NCBI GenBank assembly: GCA_944322255.1
Contig: CALUOK010000017.1
Span: 1-51,292, forward strand
Reading direction: 5' to 3'
Origin: Candidatus Methanomethylophilaceae archaeon
GTDB taxonomy: Archaea; Thermoplasmatota; Thermoplasmata; Methanomassiliicoccales; Methanomethylophilaceae
Length of the DNA stretch: 51,292 nt
The notes under the pieces were generated by a model that saw nothing but the letters and a program-made list of their open reading frames with translations, had not been told where the DNA came from and did no database searches. Numbering within the stretch: position 1 is the stretch's first letter; each line of letters begins with the position of its first letter. Positions 23,672 to 31,604 of this stretch are shown piece by piece. The position numbers were made by a program, and so were the translations under genes.

Positions 23672-25018
23672 TCAGACTTTCATCTCCATGATGAAGTCGT
23701 TCATCACGAAGCCGTCGCCGATGGGCTTGTCCTGGGTGTCCACGATCTCGAAGCCCTCGTGCTTGTAGACCTCGACGGAGTTGGTGTTCTCCCTGTTGAC
23801 GGTGAGGTAGACGGCGCGGAGGCCCAGCGCCCTGGCGACCTCTCTGAGGTGGTCGAATACGGCGGAGGTCCTGCCCTGGTGCCTGAAATCCTTGAGTATG
23901 TAGATCTTGGAGAGGAACAGGCGGTCGCCCTCGGGGACGTACGCGGCGTACCCGACGGTCCTGGAACCCTCCCTCATCATGAGGTAGGTGTACCCGCCAT
24001 CCATGACCTGCTCCCTGATTGCATCGTAGCTCTGGAACTTCTCCAGCATGTACTCCACCTGGGCGTCGGGGACGATGCCCTTGAACGCCTCCCTCCAGAC
24101 GGTGGATGCCACATCTGCGAGCGTCCTGAAGTCGGAGTCGGTGGTCGCCGGGATCAGGGACGGGCCCCTCCTTCCGGCGTCGACCTCGGCGATGTAGTCC
24201 CTCAGGCCGGCCTCGAAGTTGACCCCGTACCTGATGTCGACCTTCGCGTCGTAGGTCCTGATGATGCTGCCGACGGTGAAGTTGACCGCCGCGGCCACGG
24301 CGTCCCTGAGGGAGAGCCCGGACTCCCTGGCACCCACGAAGGCGGAGCTGAACACGTCCCCGGTGCCGTGGTAGTATCCCGGGATCTCGGAGCGCATGAC
24401 CTCCCCGGTCTCGCCGGTGGAGTAGTCCATGTAGACTGCTCCGACCTTGCCGGCCTCGTAGCTTATGCCGGTGAGCACGATCTCCCTGACGCCGAAGGCC
24501 CTGGCCTGCTCCAGGACTGATGCGATGTACTCGCGGGTGTAGGGGCCGTCCCTGTACTCCAGGCCGAGCATGAAGCAGAGCTCGGTGAGGTTGGGCATGA
24601 TGACGTCAGCCATCTCGCAGAGCTGGCGCATGCCGGCGGGGAAGTCGGGCCCGAAGACGGAGTAGAGTCTGCCCTTGTCTGCCATGACAGGGTCCACGTA
24701 GATGGTGGTGCCCTCGTGGGAGAGGTCCCTGAAGAGCCTCTTGACGATGTCGATCTGCTCGAAGGATCCGAGGAACCCGGTGTAGAAGGCGTCGAACTTT
24801 ATGTCCAGGGTCTGCCAGTGCTCGTCGATGGGCACCATGTCCTCTGTGAGGTCGCGGTAGGTGAACCCGGTGAAACCACCGGTGTGGGTGGAGAGCACGG
24901 CGGTGGGTAGGCCGGAGCACTCTATGCCAACGGACGAGATGATAGGAATGGCGACGGTGAGCGAGCACCTGCCGACGCAAGATATGTCATGGATTGCCAG
25001 GATCCTTTCCTGATGCAT
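23672..25018 (-). CDS. Pyridoxal/pyridoxamine kinase fused to a GNAT acetyltransferase
   Basis: A 448-residue two-domain protein. Residues 1-285 are a PdxY/PdxK-type kinase: the N-terminus (ILAIHDISCVGRCSLTVAIP), FYTGFLGS, YVDPVMAD and HGTGDVFSSA (ATP/catalytic Asp loop) are all present. Residues 295-448 are a GNAT domain ending LTVNRENTNSVEVYKHEGFE; its acetyl-CoA loop RHQGRTSA departs from the usual RxxGxG/A. The kinase would make pyridoxal phosphate; what the GNAT modifies is unknown. A TATA box (25043-25050) precedes the ATG, and four more genes follow closely. Confidence 0.87.
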   Translation of the reverse strand: MHQERILAIHDISCVGRCSLTVAIPIISSVGIECSGLPTAVLSTHTGGFTGFTYRDLTEDMVPIDEHWQTLDIKFDAFYTGFLGSFEQIDIVKRLFRDLSHEGTTIYVDPVMADKGRLYSVFGPDFPAGMRQLCEMADVIMPNLTELCFMLGLEYRDGPYTREYIASVLEQARAFGVREIVLTGISYEAGKVGAVYMDYSTGETGEVMRSEIPGYYHGTGDVFSSAFVGARESGLSLRDAVAAAVNFTVGSIIRTYDAKVDIRYGVNFEAGLRDYIAEVDAGRRGPSLIPATTDSDFRTLADVASTVWREAFKGIVPDAQVEYMLEKFQSYDAIREQVMDGGYTYLMMREGSRTVGYAAYVPEGDRLFLSKIYILKDFRHQGRTSAVFDHLREVARALGLRAVYLTVNRENTNSVEVYKHEGFEIVDTQDKPIGDGFVMNDFIMEMKV

Positions 25019-25042
25019 GCGCCCGCGAACACGCTTCGGATT

Positions 25043-25050
25043 GATATATC
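25043..25050 (-). promoter_or_regulatory. TATA box of the kinase/GNAT-ygiQ operon
   Basis: GATATATC on the minus strand is centred 28 bases before the ATG at 25018 and is the only promoter-like site found for the five-gene run. Confidence 0.6.
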
Positions 25051-25075
25051 CGCGCCTGCAACCCTTCCTTCCTGA

Positions 25076-25753
25076 TCAGGCCCACACTTCGGGGCCCTTC
25101 CCCGAGCCTATCTCGAAGTGGAGCTTGGCGATGCCCAGGTCCACCTGGGAGTAGGCGCCCCCGAAGCTCTTCGCCTCGACCTTGCCGTCCCTGCGCAGGG
25201 TGAACCTGTACCCCTGCCTGTTCATGGCGGACGGCGCCAGCATCACCGACTCCATCCCCATGTCGAACCATTCGGCAGGCTCCCCGTTGACAAGGGCCAG
25301 CTCCTCCACGGGCTTGCTCCTGTGCGCCGTGCCGTCGTCCACGCCGTGCCCGAGGGTGATGACGGACACGACCCTCACACCGTCGGGTACGTCGCAGGCC
25401 AGCCTCCTCCTGCTGTATGTCAGCCCGACCCAGCAGGTCCTCAGCCCCAGGTTCTGGGCCTCCAGGACGATCCTCTCGCCCCAGTACCCTCCGCGCTCGT
25501 CCAGGCCCTCCCTGTCGGATCCCATGACCACGACGTAGTTCCTGACGCCGGAGAACTTCGCCAGTCTGGACTTCGTCCCGGCGAACGCATCCGGGGAATC
25601 GAGGACCAGGGCGCATTTGAGGTGTCCCTCGGCGTTGCACACGTCCACGATCCTCTCCATCTCGCGCCTCTCGTGCTCGCTCAGCGGCTTATCGTCGTAT
25701 CTCCTCACGGAGTGGCGGCTCCTCACGGCCTCCATCAGAACATCCCCGTCCAT
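25076..25753 (-). CDS. Nitroreductase-family protein
   Basis: A 225-residue FMN-dependent nitroreductase-like protein. The opening MEAVRSRHSVRRYDDKPLSE is the family's FMN-binding RxSxRxF/Y stretch, and LEAQNLGLRTCWVGL and LGHG are also typical. It may reduce flavins, quinones or nitro compounds. The ATG at 25753 follows a GAGGTGG ribosome site. The frame goes on upstream to 25927, but that part is unlike the family. A TATATA sequence at about 25810-25815 suggests a leader of some 30 bases. Confidence 0.82.
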   Translation of the reverse strand: MDGDVLMEAVRSRHSVRRYDDKPLSEHERREMERIVDVCNAEGHLKCALVLDSPDAFAGTKSRLAKFSGVRNYVVVMGSDREGLDERGGYWGERIVLEAQNLGLRTCWVGLTYSRRRLACDVPDGVRVVSVITLGHGVDDGTAHRSKPVEELALVNGEPAEWFDMGMESVMLAPSAMNRQGYRFTLRRDGKVEAKSFGGAYSQVDLGIAKLHFEIGSGKGPEVWA

Positions 25754-25927
25754 GGTTCCACCTCTTCCGGGCAAACGTCCCGGACCGAGGCACCCTCGCT
25801 CTGGAACCCATATATAACAGGTGCTCGGAAGCTTCGAAGGGGCTCGAAGCAAATCCGGGTCTGGCAGGCAGCTGTTGGCTACTGACCGGGAATCCTTCGT
25901 GAGAATCGTGCCTTCGGTGCGAACCAT

Positions 25928-25935
25928 AATTATAG
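25928..25935 (+). promoter_or_regulatory. TATA box of the MscS gene
   Basis: AATTATAG is centred 24 bases before the ATG at 25955; no ribosome site follows it. Confidence 0.65.
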
Positions 25936-25954
25936 TACCAAGCCTGCATAAAAC

Positions 25955-27559
25955 ATGAATTCCAGCAAGATGGCAATCATCGCCCTCGCGGTTGTGGCTG
26001 CCCTGCTCCTAGCGCCCGTCTGCGCCGAGCACTCCGACGCCGCCACCTCCGAGGACATCAGCCTCACCCTGCCGGACCCGGCGTCCGACGTGGTGGAGGT
26101 CACCGTCGGCAACGGCGGCAGCCAGTCGTTCAAGATCTTCGTCTACAACGAGTCGTCGCAGTATCTCCGCATGACCGCCTCCGGGTCATCGTCCTCGGAG
26201 CATGTGGACGTCACCACGAAGGTGTCCGGGGACTACCTGCTTCCCACCGGGGCCTCCGACACCGGGCACATCCTGTCCGTCGACGTGACCGTCTCTGTGG
26301 ACAGGTACGACGACAGCCCTACAGAGGCCGGTGAGGTCGTGCTCACGTTCGTGGACATGGCCGGCGAGGACGTCTTCGAGATCTCCGTGCCCATAGACAT
26401 CACGGTGGACTCGTACTACTACTCCGCCGACGGGAACAACAAGTTCCTCGGCGTCATCCCCAACACCCTGGACGGTGCGCTAGGGTCGGAGTGGTTCACC
26501 GCCGTGGTCACCCTCATCGCCTGGGTGCTGATCTCCTACATCGCCTGTAGGATCGTCATCCCGCTCTTCGCCAGGATCTTCACCCACAACAGCTCCGAGG
26601 AGGAGGGCCGCAAGGTCAGGAAGAACCTCACAAGCCTCATCGTCGCCCTGATAGCGGTCCTCGCGCTGAACCAGTGCCTCACCATACTCGGGGCCGGCCC
26701 GGAGCTGAGGGACGGCTTCGGCGTGCTCTCCAGCGCCCTGTACATCATAATCGGCGCCATGATGGCCTGGACCGTCTACGTGTTCATCATTTCCGCGTTC
26801 TTGAGGGGCGCGGAGAAGGGCACCGACTCGTCTGTCGACTCGTCGCTCCTCCCGCTGTTCAAGATGATCGGGAAGATCGTCATCGCCGTCTGCGCGGCCG
26901 CGGCAGTGCTGGCCCTGTTCGGAGTCGACCTGACGGGAATCCTGCTCAGCGCCGGTGTGATCACACTGGGTATCACCCTGGGGGCGCAGAACATCCTCAA
27001 CCAGTTCTTCTCCGGTATCGTCCTGCTCTCCACCAGGCCCTTCAAGAGGGGCGACTTCGTGCAGATCAACGGAGTCGTGTACATAGTCAGGAAGGTCAAG
27101 CTCATGTTCACCGAGTTCGACAACTGGGACAAGGACCAGGTCGTCACGATCCCGAACAACATCGTCTCCGGCGGCACCATCGTGAACATGACCCGCGAGG
27201 ACGACGAGGCCAGGACATACGTGTACATGACCGTGGCCTACGGCAGCGACCTGAAGAGGGCCCAGGAGCTCATGGTGCAGGCCGCCATGGAGCACCCGCA
27301 CGTGATCAAGGATGGAACCCGCAGCGGACCGTCCACCAGGCTCACCAACTTCCTGTCCTCGTCCATCGAGCTCAGGCTGGCGGCCTATGTGGACGACTTC
27401 GACAGCAGCGGCACCTACGCCGGCCAGCTGAGGGAGAGGATCCTGCAGCTGTTCGACGAGAACGGAATCGAGATCCCGTTCAACAAGATGGACATCGTCA
27501 TCCAGACCGAATGCGACGGCAGGAAGAGGGACGACGACACCACACCGGACGGCCAGTGA
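25955..27559 (+). CDS. MscS-family mechanosensitive channel with exported N-terminal domain
   Basis: A 534-residue channel. Residues 1-31 are a signal peptide ending CAEHSDAA. About 130 residues of beta-rich, acidic domain follow, outside the membrane. Three or four transmembrane helices (from about 178) lead to the MscS pore helix, DLTGILLSAGVITLGITLGA, and the beta domain GDFVQINGVVYIVRKVKLMF. The soluble vestibule ends in an acidic tail. It would release solutes on osmotic shock. The exported domain is not part of standard MscS. Confidence 0.9.
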   Translation: MNSSKMAIIALAVVAALLLAPVCAEHSDAATSEDISLTLPDPASDVVEVTVGNGGSQSFKIFVYNESSQYLRMTASGSSSSEHVDVTTKVSGDYLLPTGASDTGHILSVDVTVSVDRYDDSPTEAGEVVLTFVDMAGEDVFEISVPIDITVDSYYYSADGNNKFLGVIPNTLDGALGSEWFTAVVTLIAWVLISYIACRIVIPLFARIFTHNSSEEEGRKVRKNLTSLIVALIAVLALNQCLTILGAGPELRDGFGVLSSALYIIIGAMMAWTVYVFIISAFLRGAEKGTDSSVDSSLLPLFKMIGKIVIAVCAAAAVLALFGVDLTGILLSAGVITLGITLGAQNILNQFFSGIVLLSTRPFKRGDFVQINGVVYIVRKVKLMFTEFDNWDKDQVVTIPNNIVSGGTIVNMTREDDEARTYVYMTVAYGSDLKRAQELMVQAAMEHPHVIKDGTRSGPSTRLTNFLSSSIELRLAAYVDDFDSSGTYAGQLRERILQLFDENGIEIPFNKMDIVIQTECDGRKRDDDTTPDGQ

Positions 27560-27595
27560 GGCCGATGGTCGGGGGAGACCCCGGCCTCAAACAAC

Positions 27596-29053
27596 TCAAA
27601 ACTCCTTTCCCACTTCAGCCTTCCCGTCCTCTCCGTACAGCTCGCGTATCCTGTCCAGGTCGGAGAGGTCGATCCTCATCTCGGGTCTCGGGTCGATGCT
27701 GTCCATGAACGAGGCTGCGAACAGCGGATAGTGCTCCACATCCTTCTCGTCGACGAACACGTTCCTCGTCTCGAACATTATCCCCCCGGTCCCGTAATCC
27801 CTCATGACCCGGTTCAGTGACCTGCAATCGCGGTTCTCGCCAGACTTCACCTCCACGCAGCAGACCCTCCCTCTGACGACGGTTACGAAGTCCACCTCCG
27901 CACGGGGGTTGTCCCTGCTGAAGTACATGAGCTCGCGCCCCTGGGCGGAGAATGCCTGTGCGACGGCGTTCTCCGCTATGGCCCCCAGGTTGGCGTCCGT
28001 GTTCCCTCCGAACACCTCCTGGAACACGGATTTGTCGTAGAACGACAGAAGGAACCCCGTGTCCATCAGGTACAGCTTGAACTTATCGGTCTGCATCCTC
28101 TCCTCCAGCGGGGCACGGGGCTCTGAGACGTTGTTGCATGTCAGGGTTATCCCGGCCATGGACAGCCAGTTCAGGGCAGGGGCGAAGTACCTGAACCCGG
28201 TGTTCTTGCTGCCCTCTTTTATCGGCGGATCATCGCTCTCCCCTTCGACCGCACCTCCGCCCTTCACCTTGGAGTACATGAACTTCTTGTTCTTCATGGA
28301 GAGCATACGGGGTATCGACTGCATGCACGGTCCCGCCAGCGCCTTGGCGGTCCCTTCGGCGAATGATGCGATGTCGTCCGAATATCCTTCACGAAGCTCC
28401 CTGAACACCTCGTCGAGTCCGTTCAGCATCCTGCTGTCCACGAACGAACCGAGGGCCTCCGGCATCCCGCCGACGACCAGATAGGTGTTGAACAGTTCGG
28501 AGAACGTCTTGTAGATGAACTCGTCGATGGGCTCCATGCGGGAGATGCTTCCTCTGACATCCTCTATCACTCTCTGAGGCATGTCCAGCGCCCATAGGAA
28601 CTCCTCGAAGTCCATCGGATGCATGTCGACTCTCTGGAGATAGCCGGTGGGGTGGAGTCCGACATCCTTCATCCTGATGCCCATAAGCGATCCTGAGGCG
28701 ATGACCTTGTAGCGTCCGTCCTTGGCCAGTGGTTTCAGGGCCGTCCTGGCCTGCGGACAGTTCTGGATCTCGTCAAGGAAGATCAGGGTCTCATAGGGGA
28801 CGAAGTCGAAGTCCCTGAACTTCGCGCTCATCCTCATGATTATGTGATCGACATCGAGCTCTCCCTTGAAGATGTCCATGGCATCCGGGTTGTCCTTGAA
28901 GTTGATCTCCAGGAAGTGTTCGCCGTAGACCCGTTTCCCGAACTCCTCTATCGAGAACGTCTTTCCAACCTGGCGGGGGCCTTTGATCAGCAAGACCTTC
29001 TTCTGATTGGAACTGTTCCATCTTTCGATGACTTCTGTGATCTTACGGCGCAT
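27596..29053 (-). CDS. AAA_14/DUF4143 ATPase
   Basis: A 485-residue protein of the archaeal/bacterial AAA-DUF4143 family. Walker A is GPRQVGKT (25-32), Walker B LIFLDEIQNCP, and the C-terminus has AEVDFVTVVRGRVCCVEVKSG, a PD-(D/E)xK-like nuclease core. The function of the family is not settled; members often occur in many copies and are variably present. The ATG at 29053 is 24 bases from a TATA-like sequence that overlaps the first of four repeated sites, so repression there would shut the gene. Confidence 0.9.
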   Translation of the reverse strand: MRRKITEVIERWNSSNQKKVLLIKGPRQVGKTFSIEEFGKRVYGEHFLEINFKDNPDAMDIFKGELDVDHIIMRMSAKFRDFDFVPYETLIFLDEIQNCPQARTALKPLAKDGRYKVIASGSLMGIRMKDVGLHPTGYLQRVDMHPMDFEEFLWALDMPQRVIEDVRGSISRMEPIDEFIYKTFSELFNTYLVVGGMPEALGSFVDSRMLNGLDEVFRELREGYSDDIASFAEGTAKALAGPCMQSIPRMLSMKNKKFMYSKVKGGGAVEGESDDPPIKEGSKNTGFRYFAPALNWLSMAGITLTCNNVSEPRAPLEERMQTDKFKLYLMDTGFLLSFYDKSVFQEVFGGNTDANLGAIAENAVAQAFSAQGRELMYFSRDNPRAEVDFVTVVRGRVCCVEVKSGENRDCRSLNRVMRDYGTGGIMFETRNVFVDEKDVEHYPLFAASFMDSIDPRPEMRIDLSDLDRIRELYGEDGKAEVGKEF

Positions 29054-29072
29054 ATGGTCACATGGTCGAACC

Positions 29073-29082
29073 GATTTATCAG
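29073..29082 (-). promoter_or_regulatory. TATA-like box of the DUF4143 gene, overlapping an operator site
   Basis: CTGATAAATC on the minus strand is centred about 24 bases before the ATG at 29053. It shares bases with the first 17-bp repeat (29076-29092). Confidence 0.55.
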
Positions 29083-29188
29083 ATTTTCTGAGTATCTTGA
29101 GGACAACTTATCAGATTTTCTGAGATTATCATAAGCATAGTATCAGATTTTCTGAGTTCTTAGAGAATCGAGTATCAGATTTTCGGAA
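29076..29188. repeat. Four 17-bp operator-like repeats at exact 32-bp spacing
   Basis: Copies start at 29076, 29108, 29140 and 29172. The unit is (T/G)TATCAGATTTTCTGAG; copies 1 and 2 are identical, copy 3 differs in the first base and copy 4 has CGGAA at its end. Within each, TCAGA and TCTGA are inverted arms around TTT. The 15-bp spacers differ from one another. Thirty-two bases is about three helical turns, so bound dimers would face the same side. A diverged copy is at 29242-29260 beside the TetR promoter. Confidence 0.85.
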
Positions 29189-29192
29189 AAAC

Positions 29193-29204
29193 TCTGAATT
29201 CAGA
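29193..29204. promoter_or_regulatory. 12-bp perfect palindrome in the TetR upstream region
   Basis: TCTGAATTCAGA is fully self-complementary and shares TCTGA/TCAGA half-sites with the adjacent repeats but with different spacing. It may be a further site for the same regulator. Confidence 0.45.
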
Positions 29205-29262
29205 ATTTGCAGTAATCGGCCCCAGCGTCCACACCGATTAAGTATCACAATTCGGAAAACGT

Positions 29263-29269
29263 CTTTAAG
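29263..29269 (+). promoter_or_regulatory. TATA-like box of the TetR gene
   Basis: CTTTAAG is centred 24 bases before the GTG at 29290. The diverged repeat at 29242-29260 directly abuts it. Confidence 0.5.
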
Positions 29270-29289
29270 TCACAGTCGCATTCAGTACC

Positions 29290-29904
29290 GTGTCCAGGAA
29301 ATCGTACACCCGGGAGGAGCGCGAGGCCATACGTGCCAGCATGCTCCGTCGCGCATCAGAGGTGTTCTCGTCGAAGGGGCTAAGGGACACCAGTCTGGAG
29401 GACGTGTACGTGCCGGAGGGCATATCCAAGACATTCTTCTACACGTTCTTCCCCTCGAAGATCGCGCTCATCACCGAGGTTTTCCGCACACAGTCCGTAG
29501 AGATCCTGGAAGCCGTGCGCAGCAGCGTGTGGGAGTACGGGTCCATGAACGGCATGAGAGAGGTGTTCGGGGAGGTCGTGGAAGGCAGATGGTACATCGC
29601 ATCCATCGACGACCAGGTCTACCTGAAGGCCATCATGAGCGACGAGGAGTTCAACGGTTTCAAGAACGACCGCATAGTCCTGTTCGCCGAGATCCTGAAC
29701 ATCCTCGGGGTCCCTGTCAGCAGACTCGACCCCCGCGTGTTCTACAATATGCTCATGTCGGTGGTCTGGACCGGCATGTCAGATTCGGGTTCCGTCCCCT
29801 TCCTCTACGGGGAGGTCTCCAAGGTGTCGACTGACATCCTGCTGGACCATCTGGTGGAATACGTCGGAGGGCTCAGGGTCGATTCGGGAAAGGACACGTT
29901 CTGA
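29290..29904 (+). CDS. TetR-family transcriptional regulator
   Basis: A 204-residue regulator starting at GTG. The N-terminal helix-turn-helix reads VFSSKGLRDTSLEDVYVPEG followed by ISKTFFYTFFPSK, the TetR pattern. The C-terminal helices would bind an inducer, not identifiable here. It is divergent from the DUF4143 ATPase across a region with repeated palindromic sites, so it probably controls that gene and itself. It is followed 6 bases later by an ankyrin gene, so it may also govern the start of the repeat-protein island. Confidence 0.87.
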   Translation: MSRKSYTREEREAIRASMLRRASEVFSSKGLRDTSLEDVYVPEGISKTFFYTFFPSKIALITEVFRTQSVEILEAVRSSVWEYGSMNGMREVFGEVVEGRWYIASIDDQVYLKAIMSDEEFNGFKNDRIVLFAEILNILGVPVSRLDPRVFYNMLMSVVWTGMSDSGSVPFLYGEVSKVSTDILLDHLVEYVGGLRVDSGKDTF

Positions 29905-29910
29905 GAAGGG

Positions 29911-31137
29911 ATGGAAATGGACAGGGAAAGGATCAGGCAGGTGGAGACCGACTTCTTTCAGGGCAGAATCGACCAGGCGGTGGAATCAGCGTTGGACATC
30001 ATCGCCTCGATGGACATGGACGATGACGACGACGCCCAGGCGGCATCGGACCTCATCATCAGGGCCGTGAGCTCGGAGAAGGCGATAGAGTTCATAGACG
30101 GGCTCAGGAACATCGGATTCGATTTCGGCATCAGGTTCCCCGACGGGGAGACGATGACCACGCTCTACGCCGCTAGAGGTCGGAGCGACCCCGAGGTCCT
30201 GGCCGCCTACGCCGAATCGGGCGCTGACCTGTTCTCGTGCAACCGCAACGGTTCCAACGCGCTCCATCTCCTGGCGTCCCTTGAGAAGTCCGCATGGGCA
30301 AAGGAACGCGAGACGGACATGGCCGCAGTCGCCAAGCTGCCCGATGACGTGTCGGGTTGGATGACATGCAACGCGTTCGGAGCCACCCCGTTTCACCTGG
30401 CGGTCATGAACGGGCACACGGAGCTCCTGTTGGCTCTTCTCGATTCCTCCGCCGATGCGAACATGACCGGGGCCGAGGTCCGCCAGGGATACGGCCACGC
30501 CATAGACTTCGACGGAGTCACCGCCCTCGACGTCGCGTGCCTCATCGGAGACGACGTCGCCGCGGGCATACTCATGGACCACGGTGCGGACCCCTCCATC
30601 ACGGACAACCACGGCCGCGTGGCGGCCCACTACGCCGTGTCTCCCCCTCCAGTCAGCGTCTGCCGGGAATGGGATTCGATCCCGGGGATGGAGGCCGTAG
30701 TCGGAAGGAAGAAGGCCATACTCTCCAGGGTCGGGGGCGTCGACTCCGTGGACGACACCGGCTCAACTCCGCTCATGATCACACTGACATCCTACAGGTA
30801 CCAGAACTGCGGGCTCTCCGAGGCGCTGATCGGCCTGGGTGCGGATCCCGGCATCGCCCGCAACGACGGGACAACACCGCTGATGGCCGCCGCCTCCAAC
30901 GGGCACACCGACGCGGTCAAGGCCCTTGTGGCCGCCGGAGCGGACCTGGACGCATGCGACCGCAACGGACGGACCGCCCTGCACCACGCCATATCCTGGA
31001 GGGACGAGAAGTCCGCCAGGCTCCTGGTGAAGAAGGGGGCCCGGTTCGACATCCCCGACAGGGACGGGAAGACCGCGGGGGAGATGGCCGCGTCCGCCGG
31101 GATGGAGTCGGTCATGGAGCTGATGGTCCGAGGCTGA
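29911..31137 (+). CDS. Ankyrin-repeat protein, 408 residues
   Basis: The first 80 residues are helical and acidic; ankyrin repeats follow to the end, for example NAFGATPFHLAVMNGHTELL and NDGTTPLMAAASNGHTDAVK. About eight repeats can be counted, the middle ones irregular. No signal or catalytic domain is seen. ATG codons occur at 29911 and 29917; GAGAAGGGA before the second would favour 29917. It lies 6 bases after TetR and 4 before the next gene, so the set is probably co-transcribed. Confidence 0.85.
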   Translation: MEMDRERIRQVETDFFQGRIDQAVESALDIIASMDMDDDDDAQAASDLIIRAVSSEKAIEFIDGLRNIGFDFGIRFPDGETMTTLYAARGRSDPEVLAAYAESGADLFSCNRNGSNALHLLASLEKSAWAKERETDMAAVAKLPDDVSGWMTCNAFGATPFHLAVMNGHTELLLALLDSSADANMTGAEVRQGYGHAIDFDGVTALDVACLIGDDVAAGILMDHGADPSITDNHGRVAAHYAVSPPPVSVCREWDSIPGMEAVVGRKKAILSRVGGVDSVDDTGSTPLMITLTSYRYQNCGLSEALIGLGADPGIARNDGTTPLMAAASNGHTDAVKALVAAGADLDACDRNGRTALHHAISWRDEKSARLLVKKGARFDIPDRDGKTAGEMAASAGMESVMELMVRG

Positions 31138-31141
31138 TAAC

Positions 31142-31600
31142 ATGGGTTTCCTCGACAACGGCAACGGATCGAAACCCGCGATAGACGGCTCCGTAGCGTA
31201 TCTCATGCTGGTGGCCGGGGACTTCCCGGGTGCCTGGGCCCTGCTGTCCGATGCGGACCTCTCGGCCACATCCGACGTCATCTACAACAAGGCGCTCTGC
31301 CTGAGGGCCGCGGGACGCAGCCAGGAGGCCCTGGAGCTCGCGTCTCTGGCTTTCCGCCGTCTCACCGAGGGGGTCCCCCAGAAGACCCTCGACCCGGTGA
31401 CCTCGGCCCTCGTCGCCTCCATGTTCGGCCCGGTCCCGATGGGTCCGGCCGTCCAGAGGGCGAACCCCACCTACGCCGGCATCCTGGCCAGGTGGCTGTA
31501 CTGCCTCTGCCTTTCAGACTGCGGGGAGCTGGAGGAGCTCTCCCGCGCCTCCGCGCCGCTGGAGCGGCTCGGGATCAAACCTGTTCCAGAGAAGGAGTGA
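31142..31600 (+). CDS. Small TPR-like protein, 152 residues
   Basis: Not a named family. Residues 20-70 read like a tetratricopeptide pair (YLMLVAGDFPGAWALL, IYNKALCLRAAGRSQEALEL) and residues 110-140 like another helix pair with Cys (RWLYCLCLSDCGELEELSRA). It sits between two ankyrin genes, 4 bases from each, so it is probably part of their complex or a chaperone for them. Confidence 0.65.
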   Translation: MGFLDNGNGSKPAIDGSVAYLMLVAGDFPGAWALLSDADLSATSDVIYNKALCLRAAGRSQEALELASLAFRRLTEGVPQKTLDPVTSALVASMFGPVPMGPAVQRANPTYAGILARWLYCLCLSDCGELEELSRASAPLERLGIKPVPEKE

Positions 31601-31604
31601 GGAT

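Noticed and set aside
29076-29188. A small CRISPR array
   Set aside because: The 17-bp units and 15-bp spacers are too short, the spacers resemble ordinary promoter DNA, the units contain inverted arms and no cas gene is near. An operator array fits better.
4764-29188. The octamer CAGATTTT, shared by the inverted repeat at 4764-4790 and the repeats at 29076-29188, as one regulon
   Set aside because: Eight AT-rich bases match by chance too easily and the arms around them differ.
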